The notes below the pieces were generated by a model. That model made no database searches. It saw nothing but the letters and a program-made list of their open reading frames with translations, and was not told the origin of the DNA. Below are positions 1-6,913 of a DNA stretch of 17,154 nucleotides, piece after piece; within the stretch, counting starts at the first letter, position 1; each line of letters starts with the position of its first letter. The DNA is from Lachnospiraceae bacterium (GTDB lineage: Bacteria; Bacillota_A; Clostridia; Lachnospirales; Lachnospiraceae), in NCBI GenBank assembly GCA_017435025.1, contig JAFSFU010000238.1:1-17154 (forward strand), read 5' to 3'. The position numbers and the translations under genes were made by a program.

Positions 1-1545
1 ATGGCGAATCGTCATGGTCTGATCGCTGGTGCAACTGGTACCGGTAAGACTGTTACCTTAAAAGTAATGGCAGAGTCCTTCAGTGACTGTGGAGTGCCGG
101 TATTTCTGGCTGATGTAAAAGGAGATTTGGCCGGTATGTGCAAACCGGGCAAGGACAGCACCGATATGCAGGAGAGGATTGCCAGATTTGGTCTTGCTGA
201 AGCGGGATTTGAGTATGATTCTTATCCAAGCTGTTTTTGGGATATCTACGGAAAATCCGGTATCCCGCTCCGCACAACGATCAGCGAGATGGGACCGACA
301 CTTCTTGCAAGGTTGATGGATCTCAATCCGACGCAGACAGATATTCTTCAGATCGTATTCAAAATTGCAGATGATAATGGGCTTTTACTGCTGGACACCA
401 AGGATCTCCGTTCCATGCTCCAGTATGTATACGACAACTCCAAGGAGTATTCTGCGGAATACGGCAATATGGCAAAACAGAGTATTGCAGCGATCGTGCG
501 TGGGGTGGTGGCGCTTGAGGAAGCAGGCGGTGATCAGTTCTTTGGTGAGACTGCCTTGAATATCAGAGATTGGTTCTCTACCGGCAATAATGGAAAAGGC
601 ACGATCAATATTCTGGATTGTCAGAGTCTGATCAATAACCCAATGATGTATTCTACATTTATGCTTTGGATGATGTCCGAGCTCTTTGAGACACTTCCGG
701 AGGCCGGAGATGCAGAAAAACCGAGAATGATCTTTTTCTTTGATGAAGCCCATTTGCTGTTTGAGGATGCTCCGAAAGCTCTTCTTCAGAAGATTGAGCA
801 GGTAGTGAAACTGATCCGTTCCAAAGGCGTTGGTATTTATTTCATTACACAGAATCCGTCTGATATTCCAAATGATGTTCTTGCCCAGCTCGGAAATAAG
901 GTTCAGCACGCACTTCATGCATACACACCGGCAGAAAAGAAACGTGTAAAAGCAGCGGCAGAGTCTTTCCGGGAAAATCCGGAATTTGATACGATGGAAG
1001 CAATTTCCAATCTCGGAATTGGTGAAGCGCTGGTTTCTTTCCTGGATGAAGAAGGAAGACCGTCTGTGGTGGAAAGAGCAAAAATTTTACCACCGAAAAG
1101 TTTGATGGGACCGATCGACGACAGTACGAGAGAAAAAGAAATCCAGCAGAACGTTCTGTATATGCGATATGAGCAGGTTGTGGATCGCGAGTCCGCATAC
1201 GAGCTTCTGACTAAACGAGTGGCAGCGGAGGAGGAAGCAGAGCAGCAGGCAAAAGAAGATGCTCTCCGTGCAAAAGAGGAAGAAAAGAAGAGAATACAGG
1301 CAGAGAAAGCTGCGGAAAAAGAAGCGGAAAAACAGCGGAAAGCTGAGGAGCGTGAAGCGGAGCGTCAGGCGAAGAAGAAAAAAACAGCGGCGAAGAGTGT
1401 TGCGAAGACGGCGACCGGTACCATCGGACGTGAGATCGGCAATACGATCGGAAACAGTATTGGCGGAAAGTTTGGAAAGAAACTGGGCGGCAATATCGGT
1501 GCGGCGTTAGGTCGTGGTATTCTGGATACTTTGTTCCGATTCTAA
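1..1545 (+). CDS. HerA/DUF853-family ATPase (YjgR-like), 5'-truncated
   Basis: A P-loop ATPase of the HerA-like helicase/DUF853 group (E. coli YjgR is the reference member); the cellular role is not established. The visible 514 residues hold a Walker A GATGTGKT at residues 10-17 and a Walker B ending in FFFDEA near 245-250, followed by a sensor-like ITQNP segment near 282-287. Family members begin some 20 or more residues before the ANRHGL segment, so the ATG at base 1 is an internal Met and the true start lies outside the window. Residues about 405-465 are a Lys/Glu/Ala-rich, probably coiled-coil stretch. The last 45 residues are Gly/Ile-rich with repeated IG steps and end in LDTLFRF, a tail I associate with this family. 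The 3' end overlaps the convergent membrane-protein gene by 39 bp. Family call is firm; function is inference. Confidence 0.9.
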   Translation: MANRHGLIAGATGTGKTVTLKVMAESFSDCGVPVFLADVKGDLAGMCKPGKDSTDMQERIARFGLAEAGFEYDSYPSCFWDIYGKSGIPLRTTISEMGPTLLARLMDLNPTQTDILQIVFKIADDNGLLLLDTKDLRSMLQYVYDNSKEYSAEYGNMAKQSIAAIVRGVVALEEAGGDQFFGETALNIRDWFSTGNNGKGTINILDCQSLINNPMMYSTFMLWMMSELFETLPEAGDAEKPRMIFFFDEAHLLFEDAPKALLQKIEQVVKLIRSKGVGIYFITQNPSDIPNDVLAQLGNKVQHALHAYTPAEKKRVKAAAESFRENPEFDTMEAISNLGIGEALVSFLDEEGRPSVVERAKILPPKSLMGPIDDSTREKEIQQNVLYMRYEQVVDRESAYELLTKRVAAEEEAEQQAKEDALRAKEEEKKRIQAEKAAEKEAEKQRKAEEREAERQAKKKKTAAKSVAKTATGTIGREIGNTIGNSIGGKFGKKLGGNIGAALGRGILDTLFRF

Positions 1546-2112
1546 TTGAATAAGTGTGTGTAAGAGGAATACCCGGCGACCGAAAAGCCGGATCCAATAA
1601 CATGCAAATACTGTGATGAAGATTTCCAGCGCACTGGTAATCAGAAAATCACAGAGGATCAGTAATGCAGTGCATATGGCAATGGCTAGGATCATCAAAG
1701 CAGTTGGAAGTGAAAAGAGTTTCGGTTTGATTTGATAGAGCTTTAGATTCAGGCTCGTTAAAGCGAAAAAGAAAATGACAGTGGAAGAGAATGCCATTCC
1801 AAGGTGCATAAAAGCGATTAGCGGTTTTGTTTGCGGTAGATAAGGGAGAAATCCGGATCCAATTAGAAGTATGACAGCAAGATCGGTCATGATCGGTTCT
1901 TTTCCAACGGAAAGAAAAGGGGCGGCTTGACCGATTATCTGTTTTGTTGTCCTGTGAAAATAGGTTCCGGTAATCAGCACCCAGATAAGGAGAACTATGT
2001 TCCTGGGATAGACAGCGGACGCGGCAGAAAAATTAGAAGTAAACCAATTAGTCTGACCGGGAAGCAGAAATGTGAGAATCGGAATTAAATATCTGGCAGC
2101 AAGTGAAGACAT
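1507..2112 (-). CDS. Hypothetical multi-pass membrane protein, 201 aa
   Basis: I do not recognise the family. The 201-residue product is strongly hydrophobic, with about five or six likely membrane segments (for example LLIWVLITG, AVILLIGSG, MHLGMAFSS, ALMILAIAICTALL and FITVFACYW) separated by short polar loops. It ends in a polar Gln/Glu/Asn/Thr tail. The start at 2112 is well supported: a near-perfect Shine-Dalgarno, AGGAGGTGA on the minus strand at 2116-2124, lies 3 bases upstream. The gene is convergent with the HerA-like ATPase, sharing 39 bp, and divergent from the rRNA methyltransferase with a 66-bp gap. I could not find a convincing minus-strand promoter in that gap. Membrane location is clear from composition; any transport or signalling role would be a guess. 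Confidence 0.75.
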   Translation of the reverse strand: MSSLAARYLIPILTFLLPGQTNWFTSNFSAASAVYPRNIVLLIWVLITGTYFHRTTKQIIGQAAPFLSVGKEPIMTDLAVILLIGSGFLPYLPQTKPLIAFMHLGMAFSSTVIFFFALTSLNLKLYQIKPKLFSLPTALMILAIAICTALLILCDFLITSALEIFITVFACYWIRLFGRRVFLLHTLIQLESEQSIQNTTT

Positions 2113-2115
2113 AAG

Positions 2116-2145
2116 TCACCTCCTGTTATTAGGATTCACAGGAGG
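2116..2145. repeat. 8-bp inverted repeat joining two opposed Shine-Dalgarno-like sequences
   Basis: CCTCCTGT at 2119-2126 and ACAGGAGG at 2138-2145 are perfect inverted copies separated by 11 bases. The left arm is, on the minus strand, the Shine-Dalgarno of the 201-aa membrane-protein gene. The right arm reads AGGAGG on the plus strand, but lies 33 bases before the ATG at 2179. In RNA from either strand the two arms can pair into a hairpin that would bury the ribosome-binding sequence. There is no U-tract, so it is not an intrinsic terminator. Confidence 0.6.
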
Positions 2146-2178
2146 AACAAACAGATACTGAAAATAAAAGGAAAAAAT

Positions 2179-3708
2179 ATGGAGACTATGAATGTGCCGG
2201 GACTTCCGGCGGAATTTGTTAAAAAAATGCAGACCCTTCTGGGAGAAGAAGCGCAGGCGTTCTTTGACAGCTACGACGAAGCAAGGCGGTATGGACTTCG
2301 TATCAATCCACTGAAATGCGGGGAGAACGTACCGGAATATGTTGGAAAATTGAAAAGAATTCCATGGGCAGCAACCGGATATTATTATGAGGAAACCATG
2401 CGTCCGGGCAAGCATCCATTCCATGAGGCAGGGGTTTATTATATTCAGGAACCTAGTGCAATGGCGGTAGCTGAGGCGCTTGATCCAAAACCCGGTGAGC
2501 GAATCTTAGATCTCTGTGCGGCACCGGGAGGAAAAAGTACCCATCTGGCGGGTAAAATGGGTCAAAAAGGACTTTTGGTGTGCAATGAGATCCATCCGGC
2601 AAGGGCGAAGATTCTGGCACAGAATGTGGAGCGCATGGGTATTGCCAATGCCGTTGTGACAAACATGGAACCGGCTGGCATGGTTGATCCATTTCGTGAG
2701 TTTTTTGATGGGATTGTGGTGGATGCACCTTGTTCCGGTGAGGGCATGTTTCGAAAGGACGAAAATGCCAGAAATGAGTGGAGTCCGGATCATGTGATCT
2801 TATGTGCTAACAGACAGGATATGATTTTGGATTGTGCTGCAGAAATGCTCTGCACAGGAGGCAGGATCGCGTACTCAACCTGTACCTTTTCTCCGGAAGA
2901 GAATGAGCAGGCGATTGCAAGATTTTTGAGCAGACATCCGGAATTTCGTGTTGAGAGACCGGCATGTGCGCAGTATTTTTCTCCGGGACGACCGGAATGG
3001 GCAAACGATTGGGCAGATGCAGAAAAGACCGTTCGAATCTGGCCTCATCGTGTGGATGGCGAGGGACATTTCCTTGCATTGTTAGTCAAAGCTGGAATAG
3101 CGCCGAACCGCAGTTTGAGCGAATCTGCTGATCTTGCAGATGTCACGGAGCAAAAAGAAGGAAAAGGAAAAAAGGATAGAAAGAAGAAAACACAGGAGCG
3201 ACAATCGGGAAAGAGTGTTAAGCCGGCAGGTACGGACCTTGCGGATTTTTATGGATTCTGCAACGAATTTCTGGAATGTATGGATCATATGACAGCTGGC
3301 AGACGTTTCCTGACATTTGGAGAAAACCTGTATCTGATTCCACAGGAAATGCCTGAGATGGAAGGTTTGAAGGTGCTTCGTCCGGGGCTTCATCTGGGAG
3401 TGTTAAAGAAGGGACGGATGGAACCGTCCCATGCATTGGCGCTATATTTAAAGAAAGAAGATGTCCTTCGGACACTGGAAATCGGAGCAGAAGGACAGGC
3501 AGAAAGATATCTGAAAGGTGAAACTTTGACAATACCGGAGGCACATCAGAATTTAAAAGGATGGGTTTTGGTAACATCCGAAGGATATTCTCTGGGATTT
3601 GGCAAGGCCGATCGGGGAGTTCTTAAAAATCATTACCCCAAGGGACTTCGTAAACCGTGGGTGCAAGCTTTGCCATATCTTCCGGAAGCGGTGCTTCGAA
3701 TTCCATGA
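2179..3708 (+). CDS. rsmF: RsmF/NOL1-NOP2-Sun family rRNA (cytosine-5) methyltransferase
   Basis: A SAM-dependent RNA m5C methyltransferase of the RsmB/RsmF (NOP2/Sun) family, expected to modify 16S rRNA in the cytoplasm. Seen in order: N-terminal domain to about residue 100; SAM motif I LDLCAAPGGK ending at residue 119; motif IV DAPCSGEG with Cys185; motif VI STCTF with Cys235. The two cysteines are the release and nucleophile residues known in this family. A Lys-rich linker at about 317-345 leads to a C-terminal RsmF-type RNA-binding (PUA-like) domain ending near KNHYPKGLRK. About 15 residues follow it, encoded in the stretch that overlaps the convergent pseudouridine synthase by 86 bp. Start at 2179 is preceded by AAAAGGA, a modest site; Met at 2188 is possible. 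A stronger AGGAGG at 2140-2145 has no canonical start at the right distance. The exact rRNA site modified cannot be told from sequence. Confidence 0.92.
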   Translation: METMNVPGLPAEFVKKMQTLLGEEAQAFFDSYDEARRYGLRINPLKCGENVPEYVGKLKRIPWAATGYYYEETMRPGKHPFHEAGVYYIQEPSAMAVAEALDPKPGERILDLCAAPGGKSTHLAGKMGQKGLLVCNEIHPARAKILAQNVERMGIANAVVTNMEPAGMVDPFREFFDGIVVDAPCSGEGMFRKDENARNEWSPDHVILCANRQDMILDCAAEMLCTGGRIAYSTCTFSPEENEQAIARFLSRHPEFRVERPACAQYFSPGRPEWANDWADAEKTVRIWPHRVDGEGHFLALLVKAGIAPNRSLSESADLADVTEQKEGKGKKDRKKKTQERQSGKSVKPAGTDLADFYGFCNEFLECMDHMTAGRRFLTFGENLYLIPQEMPEMEGLKVLRPGLHLGVLKKGRMEPSHALALYLKKEDVLRTLEIGAEGQAERYLKGETLTIPEAHQNLKGWVLVTSEGYSLGFGKADRGVLKNHYPKGLRKPWVQALPYLPEAVLRIP

Positions 3709-4546
3709 TTTCTTTCGTGACCGGATGGGTAAAACGCAGATATGCGGAGTGCAGCGCCTGGCGTTTGATGTAACGATAATCCGGATGGTAAAGAAAATCG
3801 CCCGGGAGCGGGTGACCAATATATTTCATATGGACACGGATCTGATGAGTCCGCCCGGTTTCGAGCCGCAGGCGGAGGAATGACAGATCCGTGTTTTCGT
3901 TGTAGGAAATTGTTTGATAATGCGTGAATGCTGATTCGCCCAGATCCGGCTCGGGAATTCGTTCAATGGTAGAGCCATCTTTGCGGGCAATCGGGACATC
4001 AATGGTTCCGGATGGATCTGTTTTTCCGCAGACAATGGCAAGATATTCCCGGTGGATTGCATGTTCTTTGACCTGATCCGAAAGAATACAGGAACTCAGC
4101 ATGTTTTTCGCGATCAAAAGCAGACCGGATGTATCGCGGTCCAGCCGATTGACTGCGCGGAAAACGAATTCTGCATTATGCTGTTCCATATACCAAGCGA
4201 TTCCGTTCGCCAGCGTATTGCCGTAGTTTCCCTGAGAAGGATGAACCGGCATTCCCGCTGCCTTGTTGATGACCATCAGGTGTTCGTCTTCGTAGAGAAT
4301 GGAAAGCTCCATGGGAACAGGAACAATGGATTCCGAGCCTTTCTTTTCTGTTAGGTGTACAGTAAGTGTTTCACCTTCATTTAGTTTGTGGTTGGAGAAA
4401 ACGCAAGTGTCTCCAATAAAAAAGCTTTCCGGTGTGTTTCGCAGGGTCACGATCAGACGGCGGGAATAACCTTCGTCTGATAAATACTGTGCGATAGACT
4501 TGCCGGCTGCAAGGTGGTCAATTTGATAAATAAGTGTTGTTTTCAT
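3623..4546 (-). CDS. RluA/RluD-family RNA pseudouridine synthase
   Basis: Isomerises uridine to pseudouridine in rRNA or tRNA. The 307-residue product has the family layout: a short N-terminal S4-like segment (residues about 10-65), then the catalytic domain. The signature at residues 133-141 is NRLDRDTSG, with catalytic Asp136; the first position is Asn where many relatives have His. GRTHQIRVHM and the LHA-type motif (here LHSAYL) follow, and the family-typical C-terminal APLPEDM. The open frame extends upstream to 4861, but the Met at 4546 matches where relatives begin, and the upstream part would run through the divergent carboxypeptidase gene. There is no usable Shine-Dalgarno, and a good promoter ends only 7 bases before the ATG, so the mRNA may be leaderless. 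The last 86 bp overlap the rsmF-like gene tail to tail. Substrate (RluB/C/D-type or tRNA) is not determined. Confidence 0.9.
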   Translation of the reverse strand: MKTTLIYQIDHLAAGKSIAQYLSDEGYSRRLIVTLRNTPESFFIGDTCVFSNHKLNEGETLTVHLTEKKGSESIVPVPMELSILYEDEHLMVINKAAGMPVHPSQGNYGNTLANGIAWYMEQHNAEFVFRAVNRLDRDTSGLLLIAKNMLSSCILSDQVKEHAIHREYLAIVCGKTDPSGTIDVPIARKDGSTIERIPEPDLGESAFTHYQTISYNENTDLSFLRLRLETGRTHQIRVHMKYIGHPLPGDFLYHPDYRYIKRQALHSAYLRFTHPVTKEIMEFEAPLPEDMAKLAPTVYEVPWGNDF

Positions 4547-4553
4547 ACCTGAG

Positions 4554-4582
4554 ATTGTAACATAAGGGGATATTGATAGCAA
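4554..4582 (-). promoter_or_regulatory. Sigma-A type promoter of the pseudouridine synthase gene, leaderless geometry
   Basis: On the minus strand TTGCTA (4577-4582) and TACAAT (4554-4559) are separated by exactly 17 bases. These match the sigma-A consensus at 4/6 and 5/6 positions. The -10 ends 7 bases before the ATG at 4546, so transcription should begin at or within one or two bases of the start codon. Confidence 0.6.
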
Positions 4583-4634
4583 GAAAGAAAACAAAGGGCA
4601 TATATTGATAAAAATTGCAAATGGTAGTCTGTGA

Positions 4635-5882
4635 ATGAAGATATGGAAGGTTAGGTTATGGAGATTGGTTGTCGCATCTGTATTTTCAGCTGTGTATCTG
4701 TTGAAAAATCCACTGACGATCAAAGGGGAAGAGGCACAAATGCCGGATGCGCCTTCGGTATATGCGCAAGCTGCTGTGCTGATGGATGGGGAGAATGGGC
4801 GGGTTCTGTATGGTAAAAATGAAGGACAGATTCTTCCCATGGCCAGCACTACAAAAATCATGACTTGTGTTGTGGCATTGGAACAGGCAGAGCCGGATGA
4901 GATTGTGGAGGTATCAGAGTATGCGGCATCTATGCCGGATGTTCAGCTGAATATGAAAGAGGGGGAGCATTATTATCTGAAGGATCTGCTTTACTCTCTG
5001 ATGCTGGAATCACACAATGATTCTGCAGTTGCGATTGCAGAACATGTTGCGGGAAGTCAGGCAGCGTTTGCTGACATGATGAACCAGAAAGCCAGAGATC
5101 TTGGATGTATTCATACCTATTTTATCACGCCCAATGGATTGGATGCAGTGGATGAAGAAAGTGGAGCTTTCCATGGGACAACTGCTGGGGAATTGGCAAA
5201 GATCATGCGGTATTGTGTGTTTCAGTCACCGAAAAAAGATGAGTTTCTTGAAATTACCCGTGCACCGTCCTATGCATTTTCAGATTTAGAACGAACCCGA
5301 TCTTTTTCCTGCATCAATCACAATGCACTGCTCACATCTATGGAGGGGGCGATGTCAGGGAAGACCGGTTTTACCAATAAAGCAGGCTATTGTTATGTCG
5401 GCGCGGTCGAAAGCGGAGAAAAACAGTTCATCTGCGCACTCTTGGCATGCGGATGGCCGCCGAACAAGTCATATAAATGGCAGGATATGCAAAAACTGAT
5501 CACATTTGGTGATAAACAGTATGATTTTTACGATTTGGGACGTGGCTCTGTGGAGATTCGGGATATTCCGGTGGAGAATGGAGTTATTGATTTTGTAAAG
5601 GTTGAGGTCGTGGATGATGATGTAAAAGAGGAAGGTGCGGATGTCGTGGCACGCATTTTGATGCGGCCGGATGAGCGCATAACGGTGCGGAAGATGATAA
5701 AAAAGACAATTCAGGCACCGGTTACAAAGGGTATGTGTGTGGGACAGATGGAGTATCGTCTTGGAGATACGATCATTGAGTGTATACCGATCATAACTGC
5801 AGAGGAAGTGGAAGAGTGGAATCCTGAATTTTGTCTCAAAACTCTTTTAAACCGTTATCTGTTCTGTTATAATGCAGATTAA
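4635..5882 (+). CDS. D-alanyl-D-alanine carboxypeptidase (peptidase S11, DacF/PBP5-like)
   Basis: A secreted penicillin-binding protein that trims the terminal D-Ala from peptidoglycan stem peptides outside the membrane. All three active-site motifs of family S11 are present: STTK at residues 71-74 (nucleophile Ser71), SHN at 126-128 and KTG at 243-245. Residues 1-33 form a basic then hydrophobic signal sequence or anchor. A PBP5-type beta-rich C-terminal domain follows to residue 415; I do not see a clear C-terminal amphipathic anchor. The start at 4635 has only a weak ribosome site, but no better in-frame Met precedes the catalytic domain and the signal sequence depends on it. The gene is divergent from the pseudouridine synthase (88-bp gap). 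In Bacillus DacF is made in the forespore; I saw no forespore promoter here, so a sporulation role is inference. Confidence 0.93.
   Translation: MKIWKVRLWRLVVASVFSAVYLLKNPLTIKGEEAQMPDAPSVYAQAAVLMDGENGRVLYGKNEGQILPMASTTKIMTCVVALEQAEPDEIVEVSEYAASMPDVQLNMKEGEHYYLKDLLYSLMLESHNDSAVAIAEHVAGSQAAFADMMNQKARDLGCIHTYFITPNGLDAVDEESGAFHGTTAGELAKIMRYCVFQSPKKDEFLEITRAPSYAFSDLERTRSFSCINHNALLTSMEGAMSGKTGFTNKAGYCYVGAVESGEKQFICALLACGWPPNKSYKWQDMQKLITFGDKQYDFYDLGRGSVEIRDIPVENGVIDFVKVEVVDDDVKEEGADVVARILMRPDERITVRKMIKKTIQAPVTKGMCVGQMEYRLGDTIIECIPIITAEEVEEWNPEFCLKTLLNRYLFCYNAD
5846..5873 (+). promoter_or_regulatory. Probable promoter of the HD-domain gene, inside the end of the carboxypeptidase gene
   Basis: A perfect TATAAT at 5868-5873 has TTTAAA (4/6 to TTGACA) at 5846-5851, 16 bases upstream. 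It lies within the last codons of the carboxypeptidase gene and about 36 bases before the next start codon. Confidence 0.45.
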
Positions 5883-5909
5883 GAGTATTGCTAAGGAGGA
5901 AGTTTTGCT

Positions 5910-6512
5910 ATGCATACAGAACTGACAAGAGAGAAAGCCATTGCGCTTTTAAGAGAACACAATAAAGAAGATTTCCATGTACTGCATGGTCTTACCGTTG
6001 GCGGCGTGCTGAAATGGTACGCCAATGAACTTGGTTACGGAGAAGATGCAGATTTTTGGGAAGTGGTAGGTATTCTTCACGATATCGATTTCGAGGAGTA
6101 TCCAGAGGAGCATTGTCTTGTTGCCCCGCGTCTGCTGAGAGCGGGCGGTGCAGAGGAAGAAGTGATCCATGCGGTTTGCAGTCATTGTTTCGGTCATCAC
6201 GAGGGTATCACCCAGAGTCCGGATCATGAGATGGAGAAAGTACTCTATGCAGCAGACGAATTGACCGGTCTTATTTGGGCTGCAGCAAAGATGCGTCCGT
6301 CCAAGAGCACAAAAGATATGGAAGTATCCAGTCTGAAAAAGAAATTCAAAGATAAACGTTTTGCTGCGGGATGTTCCAGAGAAATCATCAGCCTTGGATG
6401 CGAGAAGCTTGAATGGGAACTGGCAAAACTGATGGAGATGACAATTTTTGCTATGCGTTCCTGTGAGGATGCATTGAATGAAGAAATGGAGGCACTGGGC
6501 CTCCACGCTTAA
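5910..6512 (+). CDS. HD-superfamily predicted hydrolase, 200 aa
   Basis: A small stand-alone HD-domain protein, expected to be a cytoplasmic metal-dependent phosphohydrolase; its substrate is unknown. Visible metal-ligand candidates in order are His26 (in HVLHG), the HD pair His57-Asp58 in GILHDID, His91 and His96-His97 in the SHCFGHH cluster, and Asp116 in AADEL. This spacing matches HD hydrolases of the COG2316 kind. The C-terminal third (about 125-200) is helical and charged. Start at 5910 is set by AAGGAGGA at 5893-5900. It lies 27 bases after the carboxypeptidase, so it could be read through from it or made from the TATAAT promoter in that gene's end. It converges on the NusG-domain-II gene with only 6 bases between the stops. 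Confidence 0.85.
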   Translation: MHTELTREKAIALLREHNKEDFHVLHGLTVGGVLKWYANELGYGEDADFWEVVGILHDIDFEEYPEEHCLVAPRLLRAGGAEEEVIHAVCSHCFGHHEGITQSPDHEMEKVLYAADELTGLIWAAAKMRPSKSTKDMEVSSLKKKFKDKRFAAGCSREIISLGCEKLEWELAKLMEMTIFAMRSCEDALNEEMEALGLHA

Positions 6513-6518
6513 ATCGGA

Positions 6519-6884
6519 TTATTCGCTTAATATGGAGACTGTCAGTCGATGGGGGATGCATACCAGCATTTCCCCATTTTCACTGATGGCTCCTTTTTTT
6601 ATACAGTCGTGATTGGGACAGTTGGCTTCTGAAATCCATGCCTTTCCGTTCTCAATGATCAGGTGATTGATGCCGTCGTTGGCTGTTTCAATCGTATATT
6701 CCAGATCTTCATAGAGGTCAAAGGTTTTCAGAACTTGTTTTTTTGAGTTCTGATCGACAATTGATATCTCAACGACAGCTGCCGGGGCAGAATATAGAGA
6801 ACGATTGATGAAAAAGAAAACTGCGGTAACCGCTGCAACGACTGCAATCAGGACTTTTTCCCGTTTTCCAAATTTTTTTTCCAT
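6519..6884 (-). CDS. Membrane-anchored NusG domain II protein (EetA-like)
   Basis: A 121-residue protein with a basic N-terminus, one membrane helix at about residues 10-27, and an outside NusG-domain-II-like beta domain. The domain carries NCPNHDC (Cys89, Cys94) and, 15 residues on, Cys109 in VCIPHR, a family-typical CP...C...CxPHR arrangement. Despite the name it is not a transcription factor; such secreted domains occur with ApbE and Gx-type membrane proteins in flavin/electron-transfer loci (EetA of Listeria is, as I recall, of this kind). The open frame extends to 6983, but ATG 6884 is chosen because AGAGGA lies just upstream and the extra residues would overlap apbE. It begins 29 bases after the apbE stop, so the two are co-transcribed. 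Function is inferred from family and context only. Confidence 0.8.
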   Translation of the reverse strand: MEKKFGKREKVLIAVVAAVTAVFFFINRSLYSAPAAVVEISIVDQNSKKQVLKTFDLYEDLEYTIETANDGINHLIIENGKAWISEANCPNHDCIKKGAISENGEMLVCIPHRLTVSILSE

Positions 6885-6913
6885 AGATATCCTCTTATTT
6901 ATGAACGATTTTG

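Noticed and set aside
385..918. Long minus-strand open frame inside the HerA-like ATPase gene (also similar ones opposite other genes)
   Set aside because: Antisense to a gene with clear conserved motifs; no Shine-Dalgarno and no recognisable protein pattern. A shadow of the real gene.
4547..4565. Six-codon upstream frame (MLQSQV) overlapping the start of the pseudouridine synthase gene in an ATGA
   Set aside because: Its ATG lies upstream of the -10 of the proposed promoter and has no Shine-Dalgarno, so it is unlikely to be in the transcript.
4599..4606. CATATATT resembling a sigma-E -10 upstream of the carboxypeptidase gene
   Set aside because: It fits the -10 pattern, but the nearest ATA -35 element is about 20 bases upstream rather than about 16, so the promoter is not supported.
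6486..6505. TGGAGGC-actgg-GCCTCCA hairpin at the end of the HD-domain gene
   Set aside because: A 7-bp stem with a 5-base loop, but no T-run on either strand, and it is inside the coding sequence (residues near the C-terminus). It does not qualify as an intrinsic terminator.
5910..6512. HD-domain protein as a (p)ppGpp or cyclic-dinucleotide phosphodiesterase
   Set aside because: It lacks the extra motifs of HD-GYP or RelA/SpoT hydrolases; only the general HD fold can be supported.
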